DNA of 64,000 nucleotides from Ignelater luminosus (GCA_011009095.1 VTPC01003537.1:62001-126000); one strand, 5' to 3'; shown: positions 33,880 to 45,924, numbered from the stretch's first letter. The notes: generated by a model from the letters alone, not told the origin. Numbers and translations: made by a program.

Positions 33880-35370
33880 CTTTAAATCTTTTTACTCTTC
33901 GGTGAATCATAGAGCCATAACGAAGTTCTTCTATCCATCTCTGTCTGCAGCTATCCCTTTTACCTGCTGCCTACTCTTTCTCATTCTCTTGAAGTCCCTC
34001 AGCATGGATCTCCTCCAGGTAATTCGTGATCGACTTTGTGCTCTCCTACCATGAGGATTCCAGTCGAGTTTCATTGTGACCGATCCACCTCCGCTTCCTT
34101 CCCAAAATCTGCTTATTAATTGGTATTTGATGCGTTCTATGCCAGAGCTCAGCATATTCTCATTATATTTCTAAAACAACGATTAATAGAAACTTGCAAT
34201 TTATTTTTTATGTCTCAGTTTTCTTTCCACGTCTCGCAACCATACAGGACGACAGACTTGACATTACTGTCAAAGATCAAAAGCTTTGCAAGTAAAGTTG
34301 TCGCGACCTCCATATGGGTCGAAGTTGTGCAAAAGCTCCTCTGGCCTTACCAATACTGCTCTCGACGTCCCTGCTTGCTCCTCCATCCTTTGTCACCAGA
34401 TAGCAAAATTCCTCCATCTGCTCAATAACCTGTCCGTTAAGTTGAAGTAACCGAATGATTTAAGCTATTGACTTGGATTTCGTTAGAAATACGCAACATT
34501 TGTACGTATTGTTTATGTTTGTTGCTTCAGCTTTTGAATCCGTCAACTTTTCCTCCATATCACGAAAACTCAATGCTAGTAGGCACAAATGTCAGCGAAG
34601 TCAAGATCTTCTAAGCGCTTATTCAATCCTCACTGTAGTTCTCTGGTTGGTGGCCCTTTTCATCATTTTGTCTAAAGTCATGATAAAAAGGATAAGAGAG
34701 AGCAGACATCCTTGCCTTATCCCAGACCTTATGCTATAGATTCTGAGAGCTTCCCTTTATAATTATAATAGTATAATTATAATCTTTCTACGTAGCTTGG
34801 ATCATCTTTATTATCTTCAGAAAAATTCCAAAGGGTTCCATTAACTTCCACAACTTTTCTCTGTTCACCAAATCAAAAGCCTTTTTGATATCGATGAACA
34901 GTAAGTAAAGCCAAGACTAGAACTCCACCCCTTGCTCAGTGATGATTTTCAAAGTGCTGGTCTGCTCCGTACAGGACCGCCCTGATGGAAACCCAGATTG
35001 CCCCTGCCTCAAGCGCCTCTTCACATGCTCTGCTATACGATTCAAAAGGATTCTTGCGAGAATTTTGTTAGGTACCGAGGGCAGCGTGATCCCTCTCCGG
35101 TGGTAATTAGTTAGGTCACCTTTCTTGAAAAGCTTAATCAAAACTCTTTTATACCATTCAGTAGGCATGGTTTCACTATACCATATTTTATTTCAACAGC
35201 GGCTCTAGTATCTCAGCCGACAATTCTGGATCAGCTTTCAGTGCCTCTGCTATTACACTGTCAGCCCCTGGAGCTTTTCCTGATTTAAGCTGACCAATTG
35301 CTTTTACTATTTCTGCTCTGGAAGGAGGTTCCGTAGAGATATCCTGAATTTACTCAAATTCTCGCCTAGC
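33880..35370 (-). pseudogene. non-LTR retrotransposon RT, minus strand
   Basis: Read right to left, blocks appear in order: SRAEIVKAIGQLKSGKAPGA, EALKADPELSAEIL, EWYKRVLIKLFKKGDLTNYH, RRGITLPSVPNKILARILLN, GQSGFPSGRSCTEQ, LYLLFIDIKKAFDLVNREKL, and far downstream RRAQSRSRITWRRSMLRDFK and GIAADRDGWR. These are RT fingers/palm (with the FIDIKKAFD catalytic Asp motif) and the characteristic C-terminal tail of a LINE close to the RTE/CFDP2-associated type. The YADD box region and much of the thumb are poorly preserved. Stops near 34920 and several frame changes show it is dead. Confidence 0.82.
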
Positions 35371-35621
35371 CTGTCCTAAATATTAATCGGCATTGTAGCT
35401 GCCAATAGAATTTCTACCTGTATTATTCCTTTGTTCTTTGAGTTAGGGTTTCATGTGAAAGCTTGGCCATGCCAACATAACTTCCTTTGGACACTAGCGT
35501 AAGTAATAACCCCACCACCACAGTTTCAACCTGTAAAACCAGTGAACGGCTTCTTTTATAGTTAATGTTTATGTAAAAGACATATCATGCCGAGATCGAT
35601 CAATTAGGATCACTGCAGCCA

Positions 35622-35646
35622 CCATCACCACCATCATCATCATCAT
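35622..35646. repeat. (CAT)n microsatellite
   Basis: A short run of ccatcaccaccatcatcatc type. Flanking sequence is featureless to about 36100. Confidence 0.8.
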
Positions 35647-36115
35647 CCTTTTCATTGTGGATTTCTATTTCTCAAAAGGAAGTTGAGAAGTAGTAGCTTT
35701 AAGAGCTGTTTGTAACTCACTTTGTCCTTTGGTCCGATGCAGTTAAGTTGTTGGTTGGAAGTTGAAAGCTCTTGCCTAAGGGGGTGAGCGTAGAATTAAA
35801 GAATGAGTGTTGTATTAAGAACTCTCGCCAGTAGAATTGTCAGACTGTAGTTGCATCATAAATGGTTCTCTGACTGTGGTGATGACTTTGCTGGAATCGG
35901 TGAAATGAACATCTTGTCAACAAACGATGGATAACCGTGAAGAGCAAGCATGATAAAAAGAAAAAAGAAACTTGAACCTTTCTGGATGACAGCACAATCC
36001 CCATGGTACAACCACGGACATCGAAAGGCCCCAGAACAACCCCCGAGGTATGCAATTGTGAATTTACATCTGCTATTTAATGGATGTTTATTTATAACAT
36101 TATTGATAATATTTG

Positions 36116-36470
36116 GACCGTTTGAGCCTCTCGGGCCGTTGGACCGTTTGAACTTCTTGGCTCTTCGGACTCCTCTGTCGATCCATTTGGGTTCTCAGGC
36201 CGTTCAAAACTCTCGGGCCGTTTGGACCTCTTAGATCGTTCGGACCTCTCGGGCTTGCCGAATTGTTCGGACTTCTTGGGCATTTTGAATCTCGCAGGTG
36301 TGTCATTCGGGTCTCTCGAGCCGTTGGGCCTTTTGAGCTTCTCTGCCCATCGGGTCTATCGAGCCCGTTGGATCTCTCTAGCGTGTCGGGTTATACATAT
36401 CTGTCGGGCTGTTCGTGCCTGTCGGGCCTTTTGGACCGTTCGAGCCTTTCGGGCCGATCAAGAAGTTAGA
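36116..36470 (-). repeat. Degenerate 9-bp tandem repeat tract, opposite strand
   Basis: Stepping nine bases on the plus strand gives gggccgttg, cgggccgtt, tggacctct, cggacctct, cggacttct, tgggcattt, gtcgggctg, gtcgggcct, ttcgagcct, ttcgggccg and so on for about 39 units. Adjacent units tend to alternate, hinting at an 18-bp dimer. Its reverse complement matches the style of the tract at 22783-23068. Open frames with Pro/Arg/Ser/Glu triplets on the minus strand are a by-product of a 9-bp unit lacking stops, so I do not call a protein. Confidence 0.8.
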
Positions 36471-36624
36471 GATCTCTCAAATACTCATGACCATGCTGCT
36501 GCGCGAAGGTAAAGTTAAAACTGGGGAAAGGGAACTAGCGAACGAATGAAAGTTACTTATCGCGGAAGGGGTAAAGGAACGAATTTTAATCTTTTGCGTC
36601 GTGGTCATGAGTGTTTGCGAGATC
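36469..36624. repeat. 24-bp inverted pair next to the 9-bp tract
   Basis: gatctctcaaatactcatga at about 36470-36493 returns as a near reverse complement at 36601-36624, enclosing about 107 bp. It may be the terminal structure of the element that carries the 9-bp tract. Confidence 0.6.
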
Positions 36625-37886
36625 TTTATCGGGTATTTCTCGGGTCGTGTTAAGTTGGTCCCCAGTCGGGTCTGGAAATTTCGGTTTGTGCATGGCCAAA
36701 TCGAGGATTATAACCTGGAGGTCGAAAACGAGATTTAGCCTGCACCCTGGTTTTTATTGCAATTTATTGTAATTTGGATTGAGTTTGTCTCTCTTATAGG
36801 CTATGAAAAAGTGAAGAAATCACAACATTGCAAAGTCACAATTACGGGTGTTTATGGCACATCTCTCGTGAGGAGGAGAGGCGCAACGGTACTTACTTAT
36901 TTAAGCTACAGCTATAAGCTTTCTCGTTTATAAGGATAATGAGTCGCTATCCTTTGGAGAAGGGTTTGGCATTTTCCAGTTCTTAAACCTTCAAGCAATG
37001 AAGTACCTAATTTCTCCTTTTCCTCATGACATGATTCTGACAAATTTTATAATGTCCTTTTGAATTTCAAAAAGCAGAGACCTTGTTCCTTCCTAAAGAA
37101 TACACTGGGTGTAGACTTGCTATACACTCAGTTTCAAGTTTCTGATTTGAGAAAGAAATTGGTTTTCAATTCTGAATTCTAATCACAGTAACAGTTTTTC
37201 GAGCTTGTACATGGCAGCTTCAGTTTTCATGGAAGAATACAACAGGCCAAGTTGTTGTCTTCTAATTAACTGACCTCCGAACATTGTTTCTAACTATAAC
37301 TCAGAGTAACAATTTAACATGCATATTTATTATCATCCATGAAATGATGAAATAGAATTCTATTTAATACAAATTTTATAGAAAGAGATTAAAATTCCTT
37401 AGTTCAATTCGCATTTATAAGTTTTTCAATCTCGTATGTTATTTTTCAAGAGACCAGGTGGCAGCTGACCATCAATACGTCAAAACCAGGTATATTTCAC
37501 GGTTAAAGTCACTCTTGTAATATGAAAAGACTTGAAATAGTTTGAAATGTTAAATGTCCTATATTGGTCTATTATTGACTCCGTTTCATAACTAAAAGAG
37601 GGTTTTTGAATTTATTATTGCAGCCTTTTATTCGGACACAAAAACCATATTTAGTTATGGTTCGAAAAGAAATAAAATTTAGTTTATATGGTTTATATAC
37701 AACAAAAAGAAAATAAGAATCAAAGAACGTTAATTATCAGAAACAAAAACAAAAATTTGTGTGAAGTTTTTATTTTTATGTAGCTTTTTAATTTTATTCT
37801 CAGGATTTTTTTTAAGTAAACTGTAAAATTAAAATTTAAAAAGTTTATTTTCATGGGTTATTCTGGTTATTCTTTAGTATGTCAAA
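36625..37886. other. Intergenic and 5' flank of the seven-exon gene
   Basis: No gene recognised. The last few hundred bases are very AT-rich and probably contain the promoter and 5' untranslated region of the gene starting at 37887. Confidence 0.35.
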
Positions 37887-40180
37887 ATGTACATTCGTTG
37901 GAAAACTTTGTTCGGTGCAGCAATTGTGTTTTGGATATCTCTGTGCTTGTATGACCTGTATTTCATCAATCCAGTAACAAAATCTTTTTATTCTGAGGAC
38001 GGTGAGAGATTAAAGATAGATTTACAATTCAGAATTATTTAAATGTTTTTTTATTATTGAACAGACCAATTTGATTGGTTGAGTAAGGTTTCCGAAAAGG
38101 AGATTCTACAGGAAACCACGGTCAGGGAAGATGATATTAAATTAACCGATGATTCTGTCTTTGCGTATTCGATGGTGTTGTGGAATGTTGTCACATTTTT
38201 CGTAACAATATTCTTGTGCTTCGTTGGAAAATACTCTTTGAAGTATGTTATTCAGTTTCAAGAAAAGCACAGGTTGGTACCTATACATTAGAACAAGTTT
38301 CATTTGTTTGATTGACATTGACATGTCATAATAAAAATGTAAAAAAAATGTAAATTTAATGTAAGATTTTTATATTATCGTTTAGGCTGTATGAAACACA
38401 GCAGACTATAAACAGAAAATTAAACAGCACCAGCAAAATTCCAGTTTTACTCCTTCCCAAAACAGCCAACGACGATGGAAATACAAACAAAGACCGTGAT
38501 AGTTTGATGAATAGTTGTGCAAGCCTCCTAACGAATTCTTCAACCAGCCTCGATTTAGCCATCAGGCCAAGCAAAGTAGATGTGTAGTACCTTTTATTGA
38601 GCAACTTTTAAATTGAAATTGCCCGTTTTAGAGTGAAATGTCTTCAAGAATCGAGCAACAAATGGAGAGGCAGTGCGCAAAATTACGGGACGAGATGATC
38701 ACGTTGCAAGCAAACTCCTTGAAGGAACACGCTGCTTTATCAAGGAAATTGGAGTCTGTTTCAAGAGAAAAGCGGGATCTCTATCGACAGTTAACTATTG
38801 CACAAAAGGAGAATCGTGCGGCCAAACAACAATTGGAGGAATTATTAGCCGAAAAGTCTCTTCTAGTAAAACGATTAGAATGTGCATCTAGAGAATTCAA
38901 GTTAAATACAAAATCAAAAAGGACGGCTTTGGCAAAATTGGAAGAAGCTCAAGCTACGATAGCTCGATTGAAGCAGGAAATGGAAAAGGTTATGTGTGAA
39001 AAAGAAATTATTGAAAATAAATTTAAAATATTAGATGCCGAACATAAAAGTCTCAAGGAACGATTGGAAAAGTTCGAGCCTCCATCCCAAGATACATTTA
39101 TTTCGAATAAAGTTACAGAGCCCAAAAGGGAAACCGGTGATGCACCTAAAGAGACTAAGGTTATAATAGTAATCAAATGTTTGTTTCTTTTAAGTATTTT
39201 ATATTTTAGCAGACCGATTTTTATGAGATTTCCCAGTCTCAGAAAGATGTGCAAAGAGTACAAATGAGATTGATGAATTTAGAAAAACAATTAGACAGAT
39301 TGAAATTTACAAATTCGGGAAAGAAGGAGGAGAATACAAGCTTTGATATAAAAGAGGAACATAAGAAGTCGCCAAGGACAAGACCGCAAAGCGGAAAATC
39401 GAATAATAAGGTAAGCAATTATGTTAATGTTCCGTTTTTCTTTATCAATCTTTTAATTTTTAGGAACCCACGTTAACTGATTTTGAGAATGACATGATAA
39501 CTTTATCGAATTTGTTCACGTCCAAGGCGGAAACACCTTTAGAAGAACAGAACAATAAAGATGTGGAAAATTTGTTGGCGCAAAGCGATAATCTCACGGA
39601 TGAACAAAGAAGGAAGATTCTGGATCCTATCGATTCTAGTGGAGACGATTCGGCCGCGTCTAAGAACTTTGATAGTTTATTGGATTTCCAAGGAGAAGAT
39701 CCTTTTGAAAGAGTAAATCTTCTTAATACATGCAAATATCAAATACCAACTTGCCGAGTAATTCGTCCTGGTTTCCCTTTCTTTCATAAAAATCTGCTTT
39801 AAATTTTGACATATGATAATTTTCGTAAAGACTGTTTCAGAAAATAATAGAATAAAAGTCATGCCCTTCTTGTATGAATTCGTTACATTTTAATATAGTT
39901 TTGCAAATAAACTTAATATCTTCATTAATTTCAGGTAGGAAACTTGCTGAACTGCATTAGGCGTTCCCCATCCCCAAGAAAGGACAGATTTAATGTAAGC
40001 TGCGACGAAATTCCAAACGAGACGAGTACAAGTTTCAACGAGGAAGAAGACACCGACGACTGGGAACCACCGAAAGGTAGAATGGTCAGCAATTCGCCAG
40101 CATTTCAGAAATTCCTTAAAAATATGGAACCCGAACCACACAGAAAAAAGTATTCTCCATCCATGCACGCGGTATTTTAA
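37887..40180 (+). CDS. Two-TM, coiled-coil protein of unknown function (7 exons)
   Basis: Exons 37887-38001, 38065-38272, 38386-38575, 38632-39159, 39210-39410, 39464-39712 and 39935-40180 join in frame through GT/AG introns of 63, 113, 56, 50, 53 and 222 nt to give 578 residues. Residues 8-28 (LFGAAIVFWISLCLYDLYFI) and about 80-103 (VLWNVVTFFVTIFLCFVGKY) are membrane segments. Residues 172-430 are a charged heptad-rich coiled coil. The C-terminal third is acidic and polar, with DTDDWEPPKG and a basic end, KKYSPSMHAVF. The likely setting is a membrane anchored by its N-terminus, with a cytoplasmic coiled coil for tethering or scaffolding; that is inference. If intron 3 is retained, TAG at 38586 ends the protein after the membrane part. 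I do not recognise the family. AATAAA lies 45 nt downstream. Confidence 0.85.
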
Positions 40181-40224
40181 AATTATAAAAAGTTTAATAT
40201 TGTTTTAAACAATAGCAAAATTTC

Positions 40225-40230
40225 AATAAA
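40225..40230 (+). terminator. Polyadenylation signal AATAAA
   Basis: A canonical hexamer 45 nt after the stop codon of the seven-exon gene. Confidence 0.6.
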
Positions 40231-41486
40231 AATTGTCAAACCTGTATACGCATTTCCTTTAAGAATTTTTTTACGGATTCGACCAGCTGCCACCTGTCTT
40301 GCTAACAAAGAAGAATGTAGTTTCTTTTGACTTTTACAATAATACATTGAAATATAGTACGTTATTGATAGTAAAAAGGAAGCATAGTAAATTGTGAAGT
40401 TCATTTAGTTGTTTTCTTCCTATTGCAAGTGCAAGAGGGTGGGCCGAAGTACTCGATTTTCTGAATGGAATTCAGCAGGCAGAGAAATAGAGAGTTATTG
40501 TTAGGAGTGTATTTCGAAACGGTTGTCCCAAGGCAGGAAGTGGCCTATTATTGACTGTATTTAAAATACTCCGAGTTGCCTTCGTATGAATGGCGAGGAA
40601 CGTTGAGAGAGAGATTTAAGTTATTTAAATTCTTGTAGTAGGTACTAAAAACTAGAATGAGAGCGGGCGCGGTATGATCAAACAGGAATGTATAATACGA
40701 GGTTGCGAATAATTTTATTTTTATGTTTTGGTTTATTTTTTGTCTAATTACTAACAACATAAGGATTTCCTTTTTTTCTAAATAAATTAATTCGAGCGGA
40801 TATTTATAAAAACATTTATTCATATCTTCAGATAAACTAAGATTAGATATTTGGAACAATAATAATTTTTCGTTCCTCATCATAATTGTTATTCAACCAT
40901 TCCACATATTGCATACATTACTTCAATTTTATAAGCCATAAAAACTTATAATTTTAGTGTTTTCCTAAAGTCAACCTTTTCTGAATATAATAACATCGCG
41001 CGGGTGGTTACAAATAACCAACGTAAAATACTGTAGATTTAAAGTATAAACGTAAAGTTACATCACAATTAAACTATGTATCACATACTAATATGTAAAA
41101 TATTAATACCAAATAAATTATGGAAAAGCTTACATCGACCCTACAGGGTTACTCTGTGATTTTATTTTAAGAAAGCAGAGTAAGGTGGTAAGATCATATA
41201 TAAACGCTAGCATTTTTTCTAGGAATATACTGTAAAAGTTACTTTGTTAATAATACGTATCACATAATTAATTATGTAAATATTTACACGTTCAAAAAAG
41301 GAAATTTAAGTAATTTATCTGGTAAAATCTTATCAAGAACTTACAAACTGAATTTCTTACAAAAAATCTCTTATTAAAATACCTATTTCGAATTAGTATT
41401 TTAGTAAAGAATTTATTAAATTTAAAACTTTTTCTTTGATAGCTGAAGTTGTTTTGGATTTAGATCCTACGTAACAAATTCTAATG
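40231..41486. other. Intergenic stretch
   Basis: AT-rich. The minus-strand frame 40548-40883 shows no motif. Nothing else recognised. Confidence 0.35.
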
Positions 41487-41488
41487 TA

Positions 41489-42365
41489 CGAGGGTCGTTT
41501 GAAAAGTCCGTGCAAAAATAAAAACTACTTAATTGTTTGGGGTAAACCTTTTTTATTTTTCAACGTAGTCTCCTTTTAGGCTTATACACTTCGTCCAACG
41601 CTGCTCTAGTTTGTTGATCCCTTCTGAATAATAGGATTTGTCCAAGTCTGAAAAATAGCCATTCGTTTCTGCAATCACCTCCTCGTTTGAATAAAATCTT
41701 TTTCCCGCCAGATATTTCTTCAAATTGGGAAACAAATAGTAGTCCGAGGGAGCCAAGTCTGGAGAATAGGGGGGATGTGAAACGAGTTGGAACCCTATTT
41801 CCATTAATTTTGCGACCACAACTGCTGAGGCGTGAGCTGGTGCGTTGTCGTAATGGAAAAGGACTTTTTTGTGGGCCAATCGTGGGCGTTTTTCTTGCAG
41901 CTCGGTTTTTAAACGGTCCAATAACGATGAATAATATGCACCTGTAATAGTTTTACCCTTTTCCAGATAGTCGATGAGGATTATTCCTTGCCAACAGGGC
42001 GTCCAGTACGTTCAGCGTCACTTGTGCCCATATGGCCACTCCGAAAATTTTGAAACCACTTATAAACTGTTCTAATCGAAGGTGCAGAGTCACCATAATG
42101 TTTATCAAGCTTCTCTTTAGTCTCCTGAGGCGTGTTGTCTTTCATAAAGTAATGTTTAATCAACACACGAAATTCTTTTTCTTCTATTTTTTGAAAATCA
42201 CTCGACTTCCTCGATTCAAACGAATGCCAAACACAAATAAATAGACCGATCTGGCTGAAACTTGGTGCGTGTTCTTCCAAGAGATGCTACTAACTAAACA
42301 TAACCTCGATATGCGCCAGTAGTGCCATCTCTCTGACTTTGCACGGACTTTTCAAACGACCCTCG
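41489..42365 (-). mobile_element. mariner element with internal deletion
   Basis: Inverted ends of about 28 bp starting cgagggtcgtttgaaaagtc are nearly perfect. TA lies at 41487-41488 and 42366-42367. At 877 bp it is about two-thirds of full length. The gene reads on the minus strand. Confidence 0.93.
41550..42220 (-). pseudogene. mariner transposase, central part deleted
   Basis: The N-terminal part gives EEKEFRVLIKHYFMKDNTPQ ... MGTSDAERTGRPV, then jumps into the C-terminal half: DRLKTELQEKRPRLAHKKVL, FHYDNAPAHA, PPYSPDLAPSDYYLFPNLKK and SLKGDYVEK. The second and third catalytic Asp are present; the first, with the whole linker and about 140 residues, is gone. The C-terminal 122 codons are still one open frame, so decay beyond the deletion is slight. 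Confidence 0.92.
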
Positions 42366-42367
42366 TA

Positions 42368-42949
42368 CAACTCATGTGTCTGGGATATTGTAAATTAAAA
42401 TTGAAATGTAAACAAAACATTATTTGGAATGCTTCCTGAAATGTTGTGTATTCTTCAGGATACATACACATGCACTAGGGATGGTCTTATAAGAAAACTT
42501 TCAGAAATTAAGATTAGATTTGTTAGTCAAAACCTAAACTGGTAGTAAAAGGTTGTTCCAGTATCTTGCCATTTTATATTGTACATGGCCTCATAGGTAA
42601 GTCTATAACCTCGTGATAAGAAATGGCCAATATTTCTTCTAATTTCTCATTCAAAAGGAAAGAAATAAATTTCATTACGTCTTGGCAATTAATATTTTTC
42701 TGCTCAAAATTTGGCATATCCTTATTTCTTTTTTGGCACATTTGACTATTTTGTTTGATTTTATTCTAATTTGTGGATTGTATTATGGTGGTTATTTCGA
42801 TCTTGTAGTTTAGCGAATGTTGAATGTGAACCATCCCCCAAAATCATCCCATCTTTATCTATGTCTCTAAAGGTCGGTATATATTTATGAACCAGTCCTT
42901 GGTGTTAGATATACCAAACGCTATGCGCTAAAATAAATCGAGATAAATA
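42368..42949. other. Spacer before the copia fossil
   Basis: AT-rich, no coding motif. It may include a remnant LTR or leader of the adjacent element, but I see no paired LTR. Confidence 0.3.
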
Positions 42950-44955
42950 AAAATGGCCCAAAACAAGTTCTTGAACATAGATGCATTAAATGGAGAGAAA
43001 TATTATATATGGTAGTTTCGAATGGAATTAATATTAGCGAAAAATGGAGTTTTAAAATTGCACAAGTTCAACAAGATTCTCAACTGGAATATTTAAAGGA
43101 AAAAACGAAATGTCGCAAGCATTAGAGGAACGATTTGAAAGAAAGGTCTTCCAGGGCAATCGTTTTTAAAAAGGAAGATGTTATCTATGAAACTTAAAGA
43201 AGAACGACATTTAAAGAAGTTTATTATAGACTTCGGAGAAACGTTAATGCAGTTAAAGTCAACAAGTGTAAAAATAGATGAGAAGGACATTATATGTAAT
43301 TTACTGATTACTCTATACTCCGTTCCCGATGTTTCTGGGTCGTAACAAGCCATGCTTTCATTTTGTTAGGTTGGTAGTGTTTCCTCTTTTCTTTTCAAAA
43401 ATTGTCGTACCTGCGACTGCATTTGGCGCTATTGCACGATTAAGAATTTTGCATAAACATTTAGTACCGATTAATTTGGTTTTGTTAAAAGGAAATCAAG
43501 TTTTCCTTATATTTACGAGTTACAAAAAGAGACAACAACGTAACGTTAAACTGTCATAAAATCATAACCTCAAAGTACATTAAGGGTGAATAAGATTTTA
43601 CAATACTCAAACTATCATTCTTCCACAGCCATATACGACCCAGAAACATCGTGAACGCTGTCTTCCAGAATCCTACGAAACGGTAGTTACAATAATCAAA
43701 AATATACAGCCAGATCAACTAAAATATGATTTAGTCAAATCAAAACTACTACAGAGTATGAGAAAGAAAGAAAACTAGGAGAAAAACAAGATGATGGCGA
43801 AGCAAAGAGTATATGGGTAGCTTTTATGTCAGAAAAGAAATGTTATGGATGTCGAAAACGGGAGCACGTAAGGAAAGATTGCTGGTCGGAGAAGAAGAAA
43901 TCAAGGGTCGCAGTAACAGGGGGTTTTATAGAGGTAGACCTAGAGGTCAATGTAGAGGTGGATATCAAAATAGTTTTAGAGGATGTAATACAGGTAAGAA
44001 TTATCAATATAAATAAATTATGTACAAAGTGATCAAGTTTCTTTAACTAATAATGCTGACAATCAACGTCCATTTTACGCGTCCTCCCCTGACTGTTTGG
44101 GAATAAGCAACACGTCTTAGGATTCAGAGATATCTTTGCGTAAATATAGATTTTAAAAACAAAATGAATCATGTTTATATATAAAGTTTGTTTTCTAAAA
44201 TACGTGCCAATGTCGAAATTCCTCAATTTGTGGTGGTTAGAAATAGGATTTGCTTTTTTAGAAAACACAACAATAAGAATAATTATAAAATATTATACAA
44301 CCTTAAGAATTTAATAATAAACGAGAAAACTTGTTTAATAAAAAGAAAGTCAACAAACTGAACAGGTTTGTACAAAAATTAAACAGGAATAATATAACCA
44401 ATAAATGTCAAACAGTTGACTTTTGTCAGTTTTTAAATCCACAGCAAACTATGGTTCGATTAACAAAGGTTGAGCTTTTGCCGGCTCTGAATTGTAAAAC
44501 GTGTTGCCTATTCTCAAACATTCAGGAGAGAACCTGTAAAATAGCCATGCTGTATATTAGCTTCTAGTAGAATTTTAAATGTTTAATAAAAAATGTATTT
44601 TACCAAATTTAAGAAGAACTCTACTTTCAGTAAGGAAATTAGAAGAATCAGGTATAAAGATAGTCTTTGAAAAAGGTCAAATAAAACTTTATGATAAAAA
44701 TGAGAATTTGATAGGTAGAGGAAAAAAGGAAAACTTATATGAAATTACTTTTAATTTAAGAATAAAACTGAATGTTTAAATGTAACTAATGATAATGAAT
44801 CCATGAGATGGCACAAAAGATTTGCTTATATTAATTTTAATAGTTTAGAAAAATTAATAAAAAGGAATTTGGTAGATGGAATTGATAAAAAAATACCTAT
44901 ATTGAAGGTAGATTTCTGTGAACCTTGTATAGAAGGGAAGATGTCTCGGTAGTAG
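42950..44955 (+). mobile_element. Ty1/copia LTR-retrotransposon fossil (gag to pre-integrase)
   Basis: The start of gag (MAQNKFLNIDALNGEKYY) is recognisable, with a UBN2-like gag body, a CCHC zinc knuckle (CYGCRKREHVRKDC) near 43840-43880, and the GAG-pre-integrase region around 44580-44950 (NLRRTLLSVRKLEESGIKIV). Most of pol and both LTRs were not found. It is heavily broken, old, and interrupted by a MITE at 43321-43657. Confidence 0.82.
43321..43657. repeat. MITE inserted in the copia fossil
   Basis: Inverted ends of about 24 bp read cgttcccgatgtttctgggt on the left, with the complement ending catcgtgaacg on the right. They enclose about 337 bp without convincing coding content. Superfamily not assigned and no clear duplication of the target. 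Confidence 0.8.
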
Positions 44956-44956
44956 T

Positions 44957-45924
44957 AGCATTAATAGGAATCTTCTTTGTGTCTGATATGAGGGCATGTA
45001 CCCTTATGTCCTCTGCTACTCGCTGCCAAGCATGGACTAAGCAAGTAATATGCGCCATATTTTAAAAGATGATTTTATTACCTTTCCTGCTTTTAATATG
45101 CATGGTGCAGCATCGGTTATAAAAAGTAGGATATTGTCGTGTTGTATTCCTTCTGGCCATAACAGAAACATGGGCTTATTAACCTTGCTAATACCGGGTG
45201 GGGCAAATTCTCGCCCCAGGTTTATATTTTTGTTTATATTTTTATTTGCGGCTAATAATTTTTTTTGAGGTTTCAGTACATTGTTTCTTGTAGTATCAGA
45301 TATAAGAAAAAAACAAAAAAAATTGAAAATCATTAACAAAACAATATATTTTTGAAATACTGTACGCAAGTGCTTGTGGGGCGAGAATTTGCCCCACTTG
45401 GTACTAGGCGTTTTAAAATTTACCTGGTATTAGGAAGGTTAAACAGTCTACAAATCGTAGAGTGATTAACAGACTCCAAGATTTCTGTATTTTGTTTAAT
45501 GTGCTATCGTAACACTGTAATAAATATTTTTTTTCTCAAGGTGGATTCGTCTGGAATGGAACGATCCATATATCACTGCAAGAAATTTTCAATCTGCAGT
45601 TGCTTATCTTTCAAAGTGGAATATTTGCGGAAACAAAAGCTCACACAAACCTCTGTAAAATTCAGAAGATTTACTTTTTTCATTGTCGATGCATTTTGCC
45701 CATATAGTGATTGAAAACACTTCTTTCTGTTGACATTTTGTATAGCTCGTACATATTTCTCACGTTCGATATGTTGCTGCACCGTGAATCTTTTTCCGGC
45801 TGCTCCTTTTATCTCGCATATCTTACAGAATAATATTTTGCCATCGCATCGATGAAAGATATAATTTCTCCGAATTCAGACACAATCTCGAATGACTTGC
45901 TTTAAATAGCTTTATTTTAGGCAT
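44957..45924 (-). pseudogene. hAT-like transposase with BED-type N-terminus, broken
   Basis: On the minus strand the protein starts MPKIKLFKASHSR at 45924, changes frame, and gives a zinc-binding block CDGKILFCKICEIKGAAG followed by RFTVQQHIER. Further on, LLNFTEVCVSFCFRKYSTLK leads to DRSIPDEST, the usual neck of this transposase group. After an internal gap and a MITE come NKPMFLLWPEGIQHDNILLF, ITDAAPCILKAGKVIK and ITCLVHAWQRVAEDI, the start of the DDE core. The remainder of the core and the dimerisation region are missing. Several frameshifts. The identity rests on recalled family patterns. Confidence 0.75.
45183..45438. repeat. piggyBac-type MITE with TTAA duplication
   Basis: TTAA at 45179-45182 and 45439-45442 flank 256 bp. 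The inverted ends read accttgctaatacc on the left and ggtattaggaaggt on the right. A second inner inverted block, ggggcaaattctcgcccc, lies nearer each end. TTAA targeting is the piggyBac signature. It sits inside the hAT-like pseudogene. Confidence 0.88.

Noticed and set aside
36092-36306. Collagen-like or Ser/Arg/Pro-rich minus-strand proteins
   Set aside because: A 9-bp unit without stop triplets leaves all its frames open. No start context, splice sites or conserved product.
37878-37976. Upstream Cys-rich ORF overlapping exon 1 of the seven-exon gene
   Set aside because: Out of frame with the splice-supported protein. A possible uORF, but nothing supports translation.
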